This document shows positions 1-11,100 of a stretch of DNA of 64,000 nt, piece after piece. This stretch comes from a virus. The stretch lies in IMG/VR virus record IMGVR_UViG_3300042465_007301, positions 1 to 64,000 of that record; one strand, written 5' to 3'. The notes beneath the pieces are model-generated. The model had not been told where the DNA came from, made no database searches, and saw only the letters and a program-made list of their open reading frames with translations. Positions within the stretch are counted from its first letter, which is position 1. Each line of letters begins with the position of its first letter. The position numbers and the translations under genes are program-made.

Positions 1-963
1 AAGACTGTTTAAATATCTGTTTAAGAAAATCTTTGACTGATTTTCCACACTCCTAGCAATTGCTCCTGTTGTTCCTTCTCTTAATGTTAAGGTAGCTGAA
101 ACATCTACTAATTTTTTAGTAGCTATTCTTAAGTTCATATTAATGCCAACCGGTTTAACGGATTTAATTTTTTCATAAACCAACTGGCTCATTATACTTA
201 TCCCAGCTTGTGTTTCTGGTATAACTACTATATCGCATGTGCCAACACCGAGAGAAGCTTCTCTTATTTTTACATCTCTAACACCCTTAACTGATAAGGC
301 TGCAAACCTAACGGATTCTGCAGTACCTGATGCGGAACCTCTAATCGCTGAAACTATTCTTCTTCTATAGTTATCGTCAGATTCTGAGTTAAGGCTACTG
401 TAAACTTCTTTTGGATTATTACAGTACACTACGATACCCGGAGGTGATATGAAATTATGTCTCACCAAGGTGTTTCTAGCTGCAGTCACATTGTTATCTG
501 CAAATTTTGCTTTAACTGAACCATAGGCTCTTGTGTTACCTGTTGCTATGACAATATCTGAATTTAGCTCATATTGATACTGAGTTGAAGAAAACGCTGT
601 GGCATCGTTATATACAAGCGTTCCTTTTGGAATGGTTACTGTCGAACTATGAGTTGTATTTAAATAAAATTCTATATTTCCAGTAACTCTTTCTGGAACC
701 AGTTCGGATGATATAGTTCTACGCTGTACGTTATAGAGAGTACCTATCATATCTAGATTGATTCCTGAAGCTGTTGAGAGATTAGACTGCTCTATGCTTA
801 CCTTTAACGAATTATAAAGATCGCTAATTTCAGAATGAATAGCCTCTGCAAAGGCTCTGGCTATCGATCCAGGAGAGATGGCACTAATTCCTGCATTTTT
901 TTGCAGGGAGTTGAGAGTAGCTACCAGCATTTGCTCTTTGCTTTTTATATTAACTGATACCAC
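1..963 (-). CDS. baseplate J-like protein (gp6/gp47 family), C-terminus beyond window
   Basis: The reading frame starts with GTG at 963, preceded by a good Shine-Dalgarno (AGGAG), directly after the TAG of the gp25-like gene, and stays open to base 1 (321 codons seen). The N-terminal part reads as a wedge protein (LVATLNSLQKNAGISAISPGS start, then E(A)IHSEISDLYNSL). The middle shows the features of Baseplate_J proteins: VPKGTLVYNDATAF-like beta segments, an SESDDNYRRRIVSAIRG segment, and VRFAALSVKGVRDVKI. In the family this protein forms the wedge that ties gp25 to the central hub and controls sheath contraction. The gene order gp25-J supports this strongly. The missing C-terminus prevents a length check. 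Confidence 0.85.
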   Translation of the reverse strand, partial: MVSVNIKSKEQMLVATLNSLQKNAGISAISPGSIARAFAEAIHSEISDLYNSLKVSIEQSNLSTASGINLDMIGTLYNVQRRTISSELVPERVTGNIEFYLNTTHSSTVTIPKGTLVYNDATAFSSTQYQYELNSDIVIATGNTRAYGSVKAKFADNNVTAARNTLVRHNFISPPGIVVYCNNPKEVYSSLNSESDDNYRRRIVSAIRGSASGTAESVRFAALSVKGVRDVKIREASLGVGTCDIVVIPETQAGISIMSQLVYEKIKSVKPVGINMNLRIATKKLVDVSATLTLREGTTGAIARSVENQSKIFLNRYLNSL

Positions 964-964
964 T

Positions 965-1345
965 CTAGGCTCCTAAGTCTTGTGTTATTGACAATATTGT
1001 AGGTTCATTCAAATCACCCATTAAATAAACATCAAATCTAATGGAGTCTGCAGAAACCGGTACTGCTTCAATAGTAATTTGTCTGTTTTTAAAAACCCCT
1101 TCTCTTTCTAGGGCTGCGCGAATTAATCTTTTGCCAAAGTCACCAGTTTGAGGGTTTTGAGGCATTCCGTACAGCATCGACAGCTGCGTCCCTAGTTGAG
1201 GGTAAATAAAGAAGTCACCCGGTTCAGTCATCAACCTCATATATACATGCTGTATGTCCTTTTCTGACGCAGATTGGACTAAGCCTAAATCCCCAGATCC
1301 GTTTACTACTAAATCACCACTAAGGCTAATGTAAAAATCAGACAT
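965..1345 (-). CDS. baseplate wedge protein, gp25-like
   Basis: This 126-aa protein matches the length and layout of the gp25/W family of baseplate wedge subunits. It has an N-terminal strand region with GDLVVNGSGDL, the helix with DIQHVYMRLMTEPGDFFIYPQLGT, and a C-terminal strand region ending in LSITQDLGA. The phrase TEPGDFFIYPQLG is the family hallmark (normally R..T..GE....P..G). It overlaps the upstream gene by 8 bases and abuts the J-like gene, the order found in most contractile tails. The family nucleates sheath polymerisation on the baseplate. No recoding site lies in the gene. Confidence 0.88.
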   Translation of the reverse strand: MSDFYISLSGDLVVNGSGDLGLVQSASEKDIQHVYMRLMTEPGDFFIYPQLGTQLSMLYGMPQNPQTGDFGKRLIRAALEREGVFKNRQITIEAVPVSADSIRFDVYLMGDLNEPTILSITQDLGA

Positions 1346-2048
1346 TATTATCTCCTATACTCTCTATGACTTTATTTATAGCCTGCTCTATTGAGTAGCT
1401 GTCTTCCATGTAATCTTTTATTTTCTCAGTAAAATTACGAACTGGTTCAGTTGAATTCGTAAATTTCTTCCACTGATCCGCATTACTATCCCACGCAAAT
1501 TGAATTAGCGATATTTGTTGTTTTGTAAAATAATTATCTAATAAAGAATTTTCCAATACATCCGATGAAACAACATCGGTGTCAGTAGTTTTCCCGTAGG
1601 CATAGGTGCCATTGATTGTAACTGCCTGTTGTGAGTCTTCCTTATCTATTAAATCTAGATTCTTTATATAATGATCCATATTTAGAAAAGCTGGATTGTA
1701 AGATTTATCATTTGCACTGACAAATGCTGGTTCTGAAAACAAAGTTGCTGAATGGTTAAATTCCATAGAGTTCCATTTTAAACCATCTTCTTTTGTAAAA
1801 AACTTAATATTGTCTGCAAAAAGAGAAATGGTTTTTGTTGAGCCATTTATAACTATACCTACTCCCGGTGCTGAAAATATTTCTATATCACCAGAATCCG
1901 TTAATCTTATAAAAGATGGATTGTCTGGATGGGTTAGCCCTACTTCTCTTTGAGAGAAGTTTTTTCTCCTATTTAATTCATCTATCTCAGAAGCGGTGTT
2001 TCCTGCTACTGATTCAAAAGACTTTTGTGCGTTAATTTTTTCTGACAT
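1338..2048 (-). CDS. baseplate-associated protein of unknown fold
   Basis: No named family is recognised. The start is set at the ATG at 2048 (MSEKINAQKSF), just after the stop of the OB-fold gene; a start at 2072 would overlap it. The 236-aa protein has a central stretch rich in beta strands (FIRLTDSGDIEIFSAPGVGI, then an NGSTKTISLFADNIKFF segment), which resembles the decorated tip or spike connectors that follow gpV-like genes. The C-terminal third is helical and acidic. Its place between gpV-like and gp25-like genes makes a baseplate role likely, but this is inference from position. The Shine-Dalgarno is weak, which suggests translational coupling. Confidence 0.6.
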   Translation of the reverse strand: MSEKINAQKSFESVAGNTASEIDELNRRKNFSQREVGLTHPDNPSFIRLTDSGDIEIFSAPGVGIVINGSTKTISLFADNIKFFTKEDGLKWNSMEFNHSATLFSEPAFVSANDKSYNPAFLNMDHYIKNLDLIDKEDSQQAVTINGTYAYGKTTDTDVVSSDVLENSLLDNYFTKQQISLIQFAWDSNADQWKKFTNSTEPVRNFTEKIKDYMEDSYSIEQAINKVIESIGDNNV

Positions 2049-2049
2049 T

Positions 2050-2412
2050 TTATACCATAAACTTTGGTACACCAGTGTCTACACTGTAATTGGGCATGTA
2101 TCTTCCTACGCTATTTGTATCGTCCATATATGATACTATATGCGGAAATCTTTCATTAGCATCAGCGAAACCAACTATACATCTTGTGCCAGCTATTGGG
2201 GCAACGCTTTGTATGCCAAGGGTAGATGGACATGGAACGCCTCTTATTATGTTTCCAACTTGGTTTGTCATCCTGTCATCCAAAACAATTACAGCTGTAT
2301 TATTCATTTTATTATATGACATAATAGTTCCAGATCTTGTCTTAGACTGCTGAAGCTGATTATTGGCGATGTGTGAATTTAATTTTTCATCAAATTTTGG
2401 ATATTGTTTCAT
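2050..2412 (-). CDS. OB-fold baseplate protein (gpV / gp5 N-terminal-like)
   Basis: The ATG at 2412 overlaps the TGA of the hydrolase gene (ATGA), with GGAG about seven bases upstream, so this start is preferred to one at 2436. The 120-aa product has the pattern of the gpV/gp5 OB domain: SGTIMSYNKMNNTAVIVLDD, then GVPCPST, then APIAGTRCIVGFADANERFPHIVSYMDD. In this family the OB domain sits at the tip of the tail tube and connects hub and spike. Neighbours are a tail lysin upstream and wedge genes downstream, which agrees with the role. The usual needle or beta-helix is absent, so the spike may be carried by another gene. Confidence 0.68.
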   Translation of the reverse strand: MKQYPKFDEKLNSHIANNQLQQSKTRSGTIMSYNKMNNTAVIVLDDRMTNQVGNIIRGVPCPSTLGIQSVAPIAGTRCIVGFADANERFPHIVSYMDDTNSVGRYMPNYSVDTGVPKFMV

Positions 2413-5178
2413 GACTGATCTCCCTGTATACTCCATTCGGACGATGCTCCAGCGTAGGAGTACTTACTACCTGGGAAGGTTGTTGAATTAATATTTCTTG
2501 GTCTTGGCCTATCTGAACCTTCGCTCTCATCGTGCTGATCAACATACTGACCATTTCCTATAGAAATACCCGAGTGACCATAGCCTTCATCTCCACCCTG
2601 CCAAAATACCAAATAACCGGCTGGTGGATTTTTTCCAATTTCGGTATCTGGCCCATAGAACGAAGCACTAGACTTTACACTGTTTAAATGTTGTCCTGCT
2701 GTTGGGAATGAGCTAAGACTAGGCGTAGGCACAGTATACTCAGGTGCGTTACCTGCAGCTGTCCACTCATCTGTGAATAGAGTAGTTTGCGCTGGACCAA
2801 ACAATCCCAGAGCGGCTGAAAGAACTCTGGCAAATCTATCACATTGAAAGTTTCCATCAAGATCTGGACGATACTTAGCAAGCCATTGAGGAACTCTATT
2901 CGTGCTAATCCAGTCTGCAGCTTCTTCAATTTGGTACTTAGTGAAAGATCCAGGCGACCCATCTCCTCCAGCACCTTGTGAATTAACTACATCAACATTA
3001 TAGGTGATGACTCCACTAGCCTTTTCGTTTATCAATGAACCATCCTTAGGATGATCATAGAATACGGTACCGTCCATCCACTCTTCTATGTAATTTATTG
3101 TTCTTTTATTGTTCTTTTTAAAGTTTACTCTAACCCAATTTTCTAGCGTTTCTATGGGTTTTCCTGTTGTTAGATATACGTTGACAGCATTTTGAAATTT
3201 TACTTCAAATATAAATCCACAATCAGATCTTGGTGTTTTATCTGAGTTATCATAATCTCCCCAATGGTAAAAACCATTAGATGCATCTATCTTCTCTACT
3301 TTTTTAAAATCTTTTCTGCCCCACTTATCCATTAGCATCCACACTTGATTAATCGGAAACCATAACCTATCATCGGTTGTAGACTTTGACTCTTCTTTTT
3401 CTTTATTAATATTATAAATTTCTACTAATTTTTTTGCTACTGCATTAGGATCCCAAGAAGCAGCTTCGGTAGCAGCGTATGCTAGTTTGTGAGCTTTGAC
3501 CATTTGCTTTGTTGCGGTAGCGCCATCGTAATAAATTGGCACGTCGTTTGATGCGTTGGTCGACCTATTGATTAAGGAAATCAAATTATACTGAAACATT
3601 CCAATTGAAACGTCACCACCCCAACTTGTTTTACCGTCACTGCATTTGCCGTTATAACCTGCTGGACTAGCTCCACTCTCTCTTCCCGCTACAGCACAAA
3701 AAATTGCTGCTGCTTCGTCAGAGAATGGACCTTCCTGGGAGAGCATTATAAATAATTCATACGGTGTTATTGCTGGACCACCATTTTTATAATTTGTATA
3801 AGCTTTTTGCTTTGCTGATGATGCGCTTGCTGAATTATCTATCGGGTTTCCATTTTCATCTAATTGTTGAGCAGGCGCGTCGACGGATTTCCAGCCACCA
3901 GAACCGATATATTTGCCACCTCTTTGTGGACTAAAGCTAATATGAATATTTTCTGTATGCTCTGGACCAAATTCAAAGTTGACATATTTTAGACTTGGAT
4001 ATTGTGTTTTGATTGCGGTTTCAGCTGATTCAAAACCTTCTCCAATTCCTTTATCTTTTGCAACGTCGGGATGAATAACTATAAGATCTGGCATTAGTGG
4101 TTGCGGCATTGTGTTCAACTTTTGTAAGACTATGTCTAAAGCAATCGCGTATCTTTCTTTACCTTTTATAGAGCTATAGTCACCAACCGACCTAATATCA
4201 AATGCTCTTCCAAAAACATGATCAGAAATAGAGTTCTTATTGCTCTTATCAATTCCACTTTCTGGATTTGAATGTCTACTTGTTTTATCACTCTCTGAAA
4301 GCACTGCTCTATTAAGAGCAAATGTACCATTTATCTTAACGCCCTTATTTACGTCTGTCATCATTAACAAACATTCTATTAGGGATGCGCTAATGTATGC
4401 TGTTTTTTTAGGAGCACTTATTAATGATGATTCAACTGATAACCCAGTTGGATTAGATTCATCTGCATAGTATGAATTTGTTTGCACGAAAGAATAAGAA
4501 GATAAAACATCTGGTATATCAAATTGAAATCCAAGTGTTAAAGCTGGTTCATTAATAGACTGCTTAAGAAGTGTTCCTCTATCTATATATATTTGTTTTT
4601 CTTCTTCGCTTAATTCTTCTTCTGCTGCTAAAGCTCTTTCTCCCAAACTCGGAGCCAGGCCATCTATTGTGTAACCAGTATTGTTATGTGTAAACAATGC
4701 TCCGGTAGAATCTCCAACCTGCGATTTATCACTTCCTGGCCATTTTCCATTTACTGATTCTAGTAATGGATTAAGAACTGAAGTTGGTGCATAGCCAGTT
4801 CCGACTAAGGACTGAGAGACTACCTTTAAGTATGCTTGATCACCCTTTAGTATCTCAACATCTCCTTTAGTCTGATAATCTGGATTAGCTATTTGAAATG
4901 AATCGCCGGACTGGATACCTGTTGCGAGAATAGAATGAAGAGAAGACCTGACAAACTTCGATGATGCATCGGCTAGCGCTGCTGGATTTCTAGTTAATGC
5001 TCCGTCCAGCCATTATGTCTGTTAAATTTCTAGATGTTAATGTCTGATTCGAATACTTTTCTGTTGACGCTGAAGTAACTAGGCTGGCTGATCCATCAGG
5101 ATTATAGCCTTCTGACAACTTTGATATAAAAGCAGTAGAATCATTAAAGTCATTTAAATTAAAATTAAAATCAGACAT
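2409..5178 (-). CDS. multidomain virion peptidoglycan hydrolase (M15-like + lysozyme-like + CHAP/NlpC-like), +1 recoded at CGG
   Basis: Two reading frames make one protein. Frame 1 starts at ATG 5178 (MSDFNFNLNDF) and would stop at 4990. Frame 2 is open from 5012 to the stop at 2409 and has no ATG or GTG before the first TTG at 4697. Reading codon 59 as CGGA (5004-5001) joins them into 922 aa. Rough domains: an M15-type metal site near residues 320-410 (SDHVFGRAFD, then IHISFS); a lysozyme/transglycosylase-like region near 480-560 (AGRESGASP with the likely catalytic Glu, then SIGMFQYN); and a CHAP/NlpC-like region near 780-910 (FQCDRFAR Cys, GHSGISIGNG His). It probably cuts the cell wall during injection. 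Overlap with the gpV-like gene supports a place at the tail tip. Without recoding only a 62-aa peptide is made. Confidence 0.8.
5001..5004 (-). other. +1 recoding site 1: GGA CGGA GCA (tail lysin, codon 59)
   Basis: Zero frame reads CGG AGC ATT AAC TAG, stopping three codons later. Reading four bases gives G-R-A-L-T-R-N-P and continues into the 2.6-kb lysin frame. Confidence 0.85.
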
Positions 5179-5183
5179 AGTTA

Positions 5184-8100
5184 TTACACTCCACCCTTCT
5201 GCTCAACATAAACCGGCATTGGTATAGCTCTATCTAAGCCACCGGTAGATGCTCTCTCTCTTAGCAAATCCAAGGTATAGACTTGAGCTAAGTTATTCGT
5301 TACTAGTTCCCAGTTAAGAGTTGCTGGCGCTCCGTCATTATAGTACTCATCCCAAGAAATATATGGCCATTCTGAAGCTTTTGAATAAAGAACTTCTAAT
5401 ATTTTAAAGTTAACTAAATCATTAAACAATTTTCTTTCATCATTAGTTATAGTTAATAACGGGTCCGTTTCTCCAGTAATTTCAAAATGATTCTCCATGT
5501 TAGAAGTATATATTGAATTATATATCTCATCAAACTTTTTACCAAATACTGTTTCTTTATAAAGATTTTCTTTGAATTTTTCTTTCTTTCTTATAATACT
5601 TAAGTCAAGATTTTGAACAAAGAAAGATCTTACTATGGAAATATTTGCTTCTTTATCTTCATCAAGCATTCTATAAAAAACTGTTCCTAAGGATTTTTCT
5701 CTTTCTTGATCTCCATAGTTAACGCCTTTAAAATAACTATTTGTATTATTAATTCTTGAGCCAGGAGACAAATCATCTTCTGTATAAATAGAAACTGAGG
5801 ATTGATCATTGGGAGAAACTCTAATGACAAAAGGCTTATCTCTGAGTCTTTCACTTACGAAAATTGCCGCTCTTCCACCTGGTGAATTAACGTTTATTGC
5901 AGTAGTCGGATCATCTGGCTTATACCCAGCTTGTATAGAAGTATTTGTGTACGCCTGGAAGGTGCCAAGACTCGAAGCTATTATTCCCTCTAGTCTTACT
6001 TTAAAAGGTTGACCAGTTGGATTCATTAGATCTATAACTTCTATTTCATCGCCATCTATAACATTATGTAACTTACATATTACCTTAAAGTATTGATTTA
6101 ACCCAGTTTTATCTGGGCCAGTTCCAGAGTACTTTAACACTTCAGCATTAACTAATGCATTTTCGTAACTCACATATCTTACCAAGTCGGTTATTTCTTT
6201 TTCTTTCCAGCCCAGACTCTTAAGTAAGTCATCATTTCTAATGAACGCATTGCCATCAACGGTTCTAACCTTACTCTTTACTCCTAAGATTCCAGGAAGA
6301 AGTCTCTTTGTGTGATATCTACCAACAACCATTCCTTGATTTATTGCAAGACTTGCATCCATTGGTTGACCGTTCTTATTTAAATAAGATACATAACAGC
6401 CATGTTGATCTAGAACGTTATCCCTCACCCAACTCCATCCCTTCCAGAATAAATCAGATGCTACTCCAGCAGCAATTCCACCAGCAATCGCACCAAAAGG
6501 AATTGCTGCTGCTGCAGCGGTTAAACCAACCGTAGTCAGATAAGTTGCTGCGATTCCCTTTAAGCTCATTCCGTTTTCGGAGTTTTGTTTCATCTGATTC
6601 TCTATTTGAGATTGAGCGTCTGTTAATCCCTCAGCTGCAAAGTTTGCCATTATGTCAGACATGAGTGCACTTGATCCATGGGTAAATTGCACACCACCCA
6701 TCATCTGTGATCTTAGCGCTTCTGACATACCGTCAACAGAAATGTCTCCACCAGACAAGATTCCAGTGCTTCCAGCCTGAACTGAATTAATCAAACTTCT
6801 TGTATCATTTCTTATATTCTGAATTGACATCCAAGAATGAATCCAACTAGACATAAACCATCTTGCTGGATCATTGATGGTCACAAGAGCATTAGGTGTA
6901 ATAGATGTAATGAATCCCATATTTGGAGTAAAGTGATGAACGACTTGTTCAACTTCAAAAATTCCATACATTCTTTCATAAACATCAGCAAGATAAACTA
7001 GGTCATGAGGTCTTATATCTGCGCTTCCTATTACAATTAACTCTCCAGAATATATATCTTTTAGAGATTCCTTAAGATGGGCCAAGGCAACTCTTCTTGC
7101 CATTAGTTCATCTGGCGCACCTTGAGATAATTTTATTGCTCCTCTTGCAAATTCTATTGGGTGAAATAATGGTTGAGCAATTCCAAATAAACCTTCACCC
7201 ATTATGTTGTCAAAGAATAAACCAGTCTCTACAGTTTTCTCAACCTGTCTTTCTGCTGGAATGCTTTTATCTAAAGCTACTGTTACTGGATATTTTCCTT
7301 CAGATACAGCGGTTACTTGAGTTGCTACATTGGTTATAGTCTCTTGTATATTATTAGCTATGATAGTTGAGAATGAACTTATATAGTGTATTTTCTGGAA
7401 TGGCTCACGTACCTCGACTACTGGTTCTCCATACTCTCTGGTAAATGGGTTATCAATAGCTCTTAATAGTGATCCAGGTCTTCCTAGCGAATAATAGATA
7501 GAGTCGTTTAATACTTTATTCATAATGTTTGCTTGTTTAGAGAAGTTGTCTATATTAGATAAACCATATCCCATTTGAAGCATGGACATTCTAAACATAT
7601 TCATCAGACCTGATAGACCATCGCTCAGTGCTGTAAACAATGGTCCAATATTTTGATCCCAAAAGCTATCAATATTATGAGTTAATACACCAACTACGTT
7701 ACCCGCACTATTTCCTTCACCCTTATTATCAGCTAAAAGCTTCAAGAATTTTCTCTTATTTGATGCGTAGTCTTGATTTGGATCAATGAATGCAGCGAAA
7801 ATTTTATGGACTGGGCTAAAGTCCCACATGTCATCACCGGTATATTGTCTATTTGGCTTTAAGACTAACCAAGCTCGTGCGTAAGAATCCTGCCACATCG
7901 CCTGTCTAAACATTCCAACTATCAATAAGAATACTTGTTTTGGTGTAAAGTTATCTTTAATTATGTCATCTGCTTTTGGCTGTCCGCCACCAACATCAGC
8001 GCCAAGTATTAAGGATAAATTAGATTGTGATTGTAAAAATAATCCTAATTTTTTATATTTTGTTCTTACTAAAGTATCGAAATACCTAACTAGCCCACCT

Positions 8101-11100
8101 TCATCAAGCGGTGCATCAACTAAATTCTTTCTAGCAAATTCTATAGCTTGTTTAACTGTATCGGAACTAACTAATGATGTAGATCCTGACTCAATCTGTC
8201 TCTCCATTGAATCAGCTGTACCGTATGGTATTCCAGTTCTTGCATTTGGATTTGTTATAAAGTCACTTCCAAGCAACAAGCTAAATTCATCTACCGCCGT
8301 ACTGTCAGGCCCATTTGCACTAAACAGTTTAAATATATCTGGATTTGCTTTTGGATTTCGCAATATGGTTATTAGAAAATCTGGAAGTGGAGTTTTATCA
8401 TCTGGATCCATTCCAAAGGCATCGAAGAATATTTTCTTTATCGCTATTTCGTTGTGGTAGCCAAATCTAAATTGATCCCATACATCATTTGCCTGACTAA
8501 GAGTTCTTCCATTTCCAGCTATCACATGAGTGGAAGCGCTAAATCCTTCGTCAAAAAACTCTCTAGCTTTTATGGATTCTGGTGAAGCTGGATCATACAC
8601 GGCAGCAAATCTTTCTCTACCAGAACCAGAATCCTCATCTCCAGTTGTAGGAAGTTCACTGTCTAATATTTTCCATAAAGCATCGCGCTCAAGAGGGCTA
8701 TAGTCTGCTTTTATTATATAGTCAAAATAACCACCTTCTTTACCATCCTTGCTACCAAGAATATTTCCGCCTCTAGCAGCTGCTTCCGCAAAATGACTTT
8801 GGTCAAGAAGTGTTATTCCACTTACTGGAACAAACTCTTTCCATTGAGTATTGGTAAAAGCTGTTGGTCTTTCGTTCAATAATTCCATCTGCCTTTCCAT
8901 TGAATCGGCTGAGCCAGTTCTTCCCGATCTTTGAGCGCCTGCCTTACTTGCTTCTTCTGCTAAAAGTTTTCCATCACCTTCTGCTGCAAAAGCGCCAAAA
9001 CCAACAAAATATGATTTACCCATATCTGCGTCACCCTTGTAGGTAAACTCATTTGCTGGATTATATATTGTTGTTACAACTCCAAGTGGAACACTATCAT
9101 CCACAAAAGTAAAATAGCAATCTCTTGGCATCGGGACTGGGGCGAGACCAGCTTGAGCTAATGCTGATGCGCTTGCGCTTGCTCTATTCTCATCAAAACC
9201 TTTATCATCTTTTTCTCTTTTAAAATAACCTTTTTCATTTTCGGTTAAGTGCATGACGCCAAGATAATAAGCTGCGTCTGGAGATACAACTGCAGCCAAG
9301 TCAACCTCTTCTGCAATTGCCGATCTTGGGCTTACTACCCATTCTTCGCTCCAGTCATTTTCCTGATTAGTTCCGTATATTAAGTCGGCTTTATCGGTAC
9401 CCCATAAGAAGTAAGCAGGCTTACACACAACTGCTGTTCTAGTTGTTGGACTGTATACTAAGACTTTTCTATTCTTATAATCCTTTGGCTTACCATGAAA
9501 TTGATCTACATCTCTGTCTGAAAAATATTTATCTTTAAACTTTTTAAAGATTTCATCATCTTTATCCTCAGTTATTTCATAAGGCCATCTCATAGCTATG
9601 TAGAATTGCTCATCAATAGGATATTGAGGAGATCCCCAATCTCTGTAACTAAATGGACTTCCGGAAGTAATTGTTCTCTGATTAATATACTCATATTCCC
9701 AAGAACCTTTAAGTTCATTTAATCCCCTAGAGTGCTCCAATAATGAAGGTAGCGGCATTCTTACTAGTGACTTGGTCCCCACCGCTCCACTTGTGTTTAG
9801 GTCAAATATAAATTTATCATTACCAAATGTATTGATTGGATTAACTGCGGCAGTAAATGATATAGATGCAAGATTTATCACAAACTCATCTTCTGTTCCT
9901 CCTTCACGTTTATCCGTTAGTGAACCAGCAAGTAGACTTGCTTCTGTGTCTATTAAACTTCTATACAAGGTATCGTGATTAAACTTTTCAAGATCTTTAT
10001 CACCATCATGTATGGTTCCGGTTTTCAGTCTATCATCACCTTCTCCTGATCTATTTGTGCTCAGTGCATAAAAGGAATAGTCTAGCAAAACTGATCCAGC
10101 GACTCTGTCTGTAAAATACGGAAAAGAAAACCTAAGTGGCATTTGAGGTATTTCTACGTGTAAGTTTTTCATCTTTTCTATGTCTACTTCGGAGGCATTC
10201 TGTCCAGTAGAATCTATTGGTAAGTGGAAACCAACCGTTACGTAGCCTTTACTCTTTGGTATTTCTGATAAAATATCATTCGTCAATTGTTCTTTTGTTG
10301 TTTTACTATTCCCATAATATGCAGTTCTCCAAGGATCTAAGAAGTTAATAACTTTTCCTCTTAGTATTCCAGCTGGTGCATATATATCTGAGAATGAAGA
10401 TTGCTGTTGCACTATATCAGAAATAGATATTGCTGGATTTTGTGCTTGCCTCATTGCTTCGTAATCAGCAGTAGAGTTTGATTGCTTATTAACCTTTGTT
10501 AAAAGATCCATTAATTCAGAATCTGGACTTCTATAACTTGGGGTCTTTAGTCCTAGTTCTACGGCTCTTTTTTCAGAAGGATAACCAGTAGTAATTGGGA
10601 CTACCGCTGACGTATACAACCAGTGTGGCTTACCATAGAACACGGTTGATCTGTCTTCAAATGGTCTTACGGCAACAATATAGTTTGGCAGTAGTCTTGC
10701 GCACATTTGGAAAAGATCCCAAACAGATTTCATATATGTTTGTGCCCTAAACGAAACTTCATCAAAGCCTGGCATGTCGTCGTCAAGATCGCTAATTAGT
10801 CCAAACGTTTTCCAAATGTTTACGCCGCCTCTACCAGTTAAGCTTCCAAGTAACGATGCTCCTCCACCAACTGCTAGAGCTCCACCTATGAATGGAAGTG
10901 CGATGCCACCTGTGCCAATGGCTAATGCGGCTCCTGCTGCCAGTAATCCACCACCAAGTACTGCAGCTGCTGTCCCACCACTAGCTCTTGCTTCCATCCC
11001 CAGCGTTAGGTTATCTATTGCAGCTGAGGCGTTTTGAGATCCTCCATCATATCTTTGAAGTAGATTATTCCATGAAGAATCTGTAAGTCTATTTAGATAT

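Noticed and set aside
4990-5178. A stand-alone 62-aa gene before the lysin
   Set aside because: The lysin frame is open upstream of its first possible start, with normal protein sequence, and CGGA joins the two.
7963-8460. Plus-strand 165-codon frame inside the giant hub gene
   Set aside because: It lies fully within a strong minus-strand gene and has no family features.
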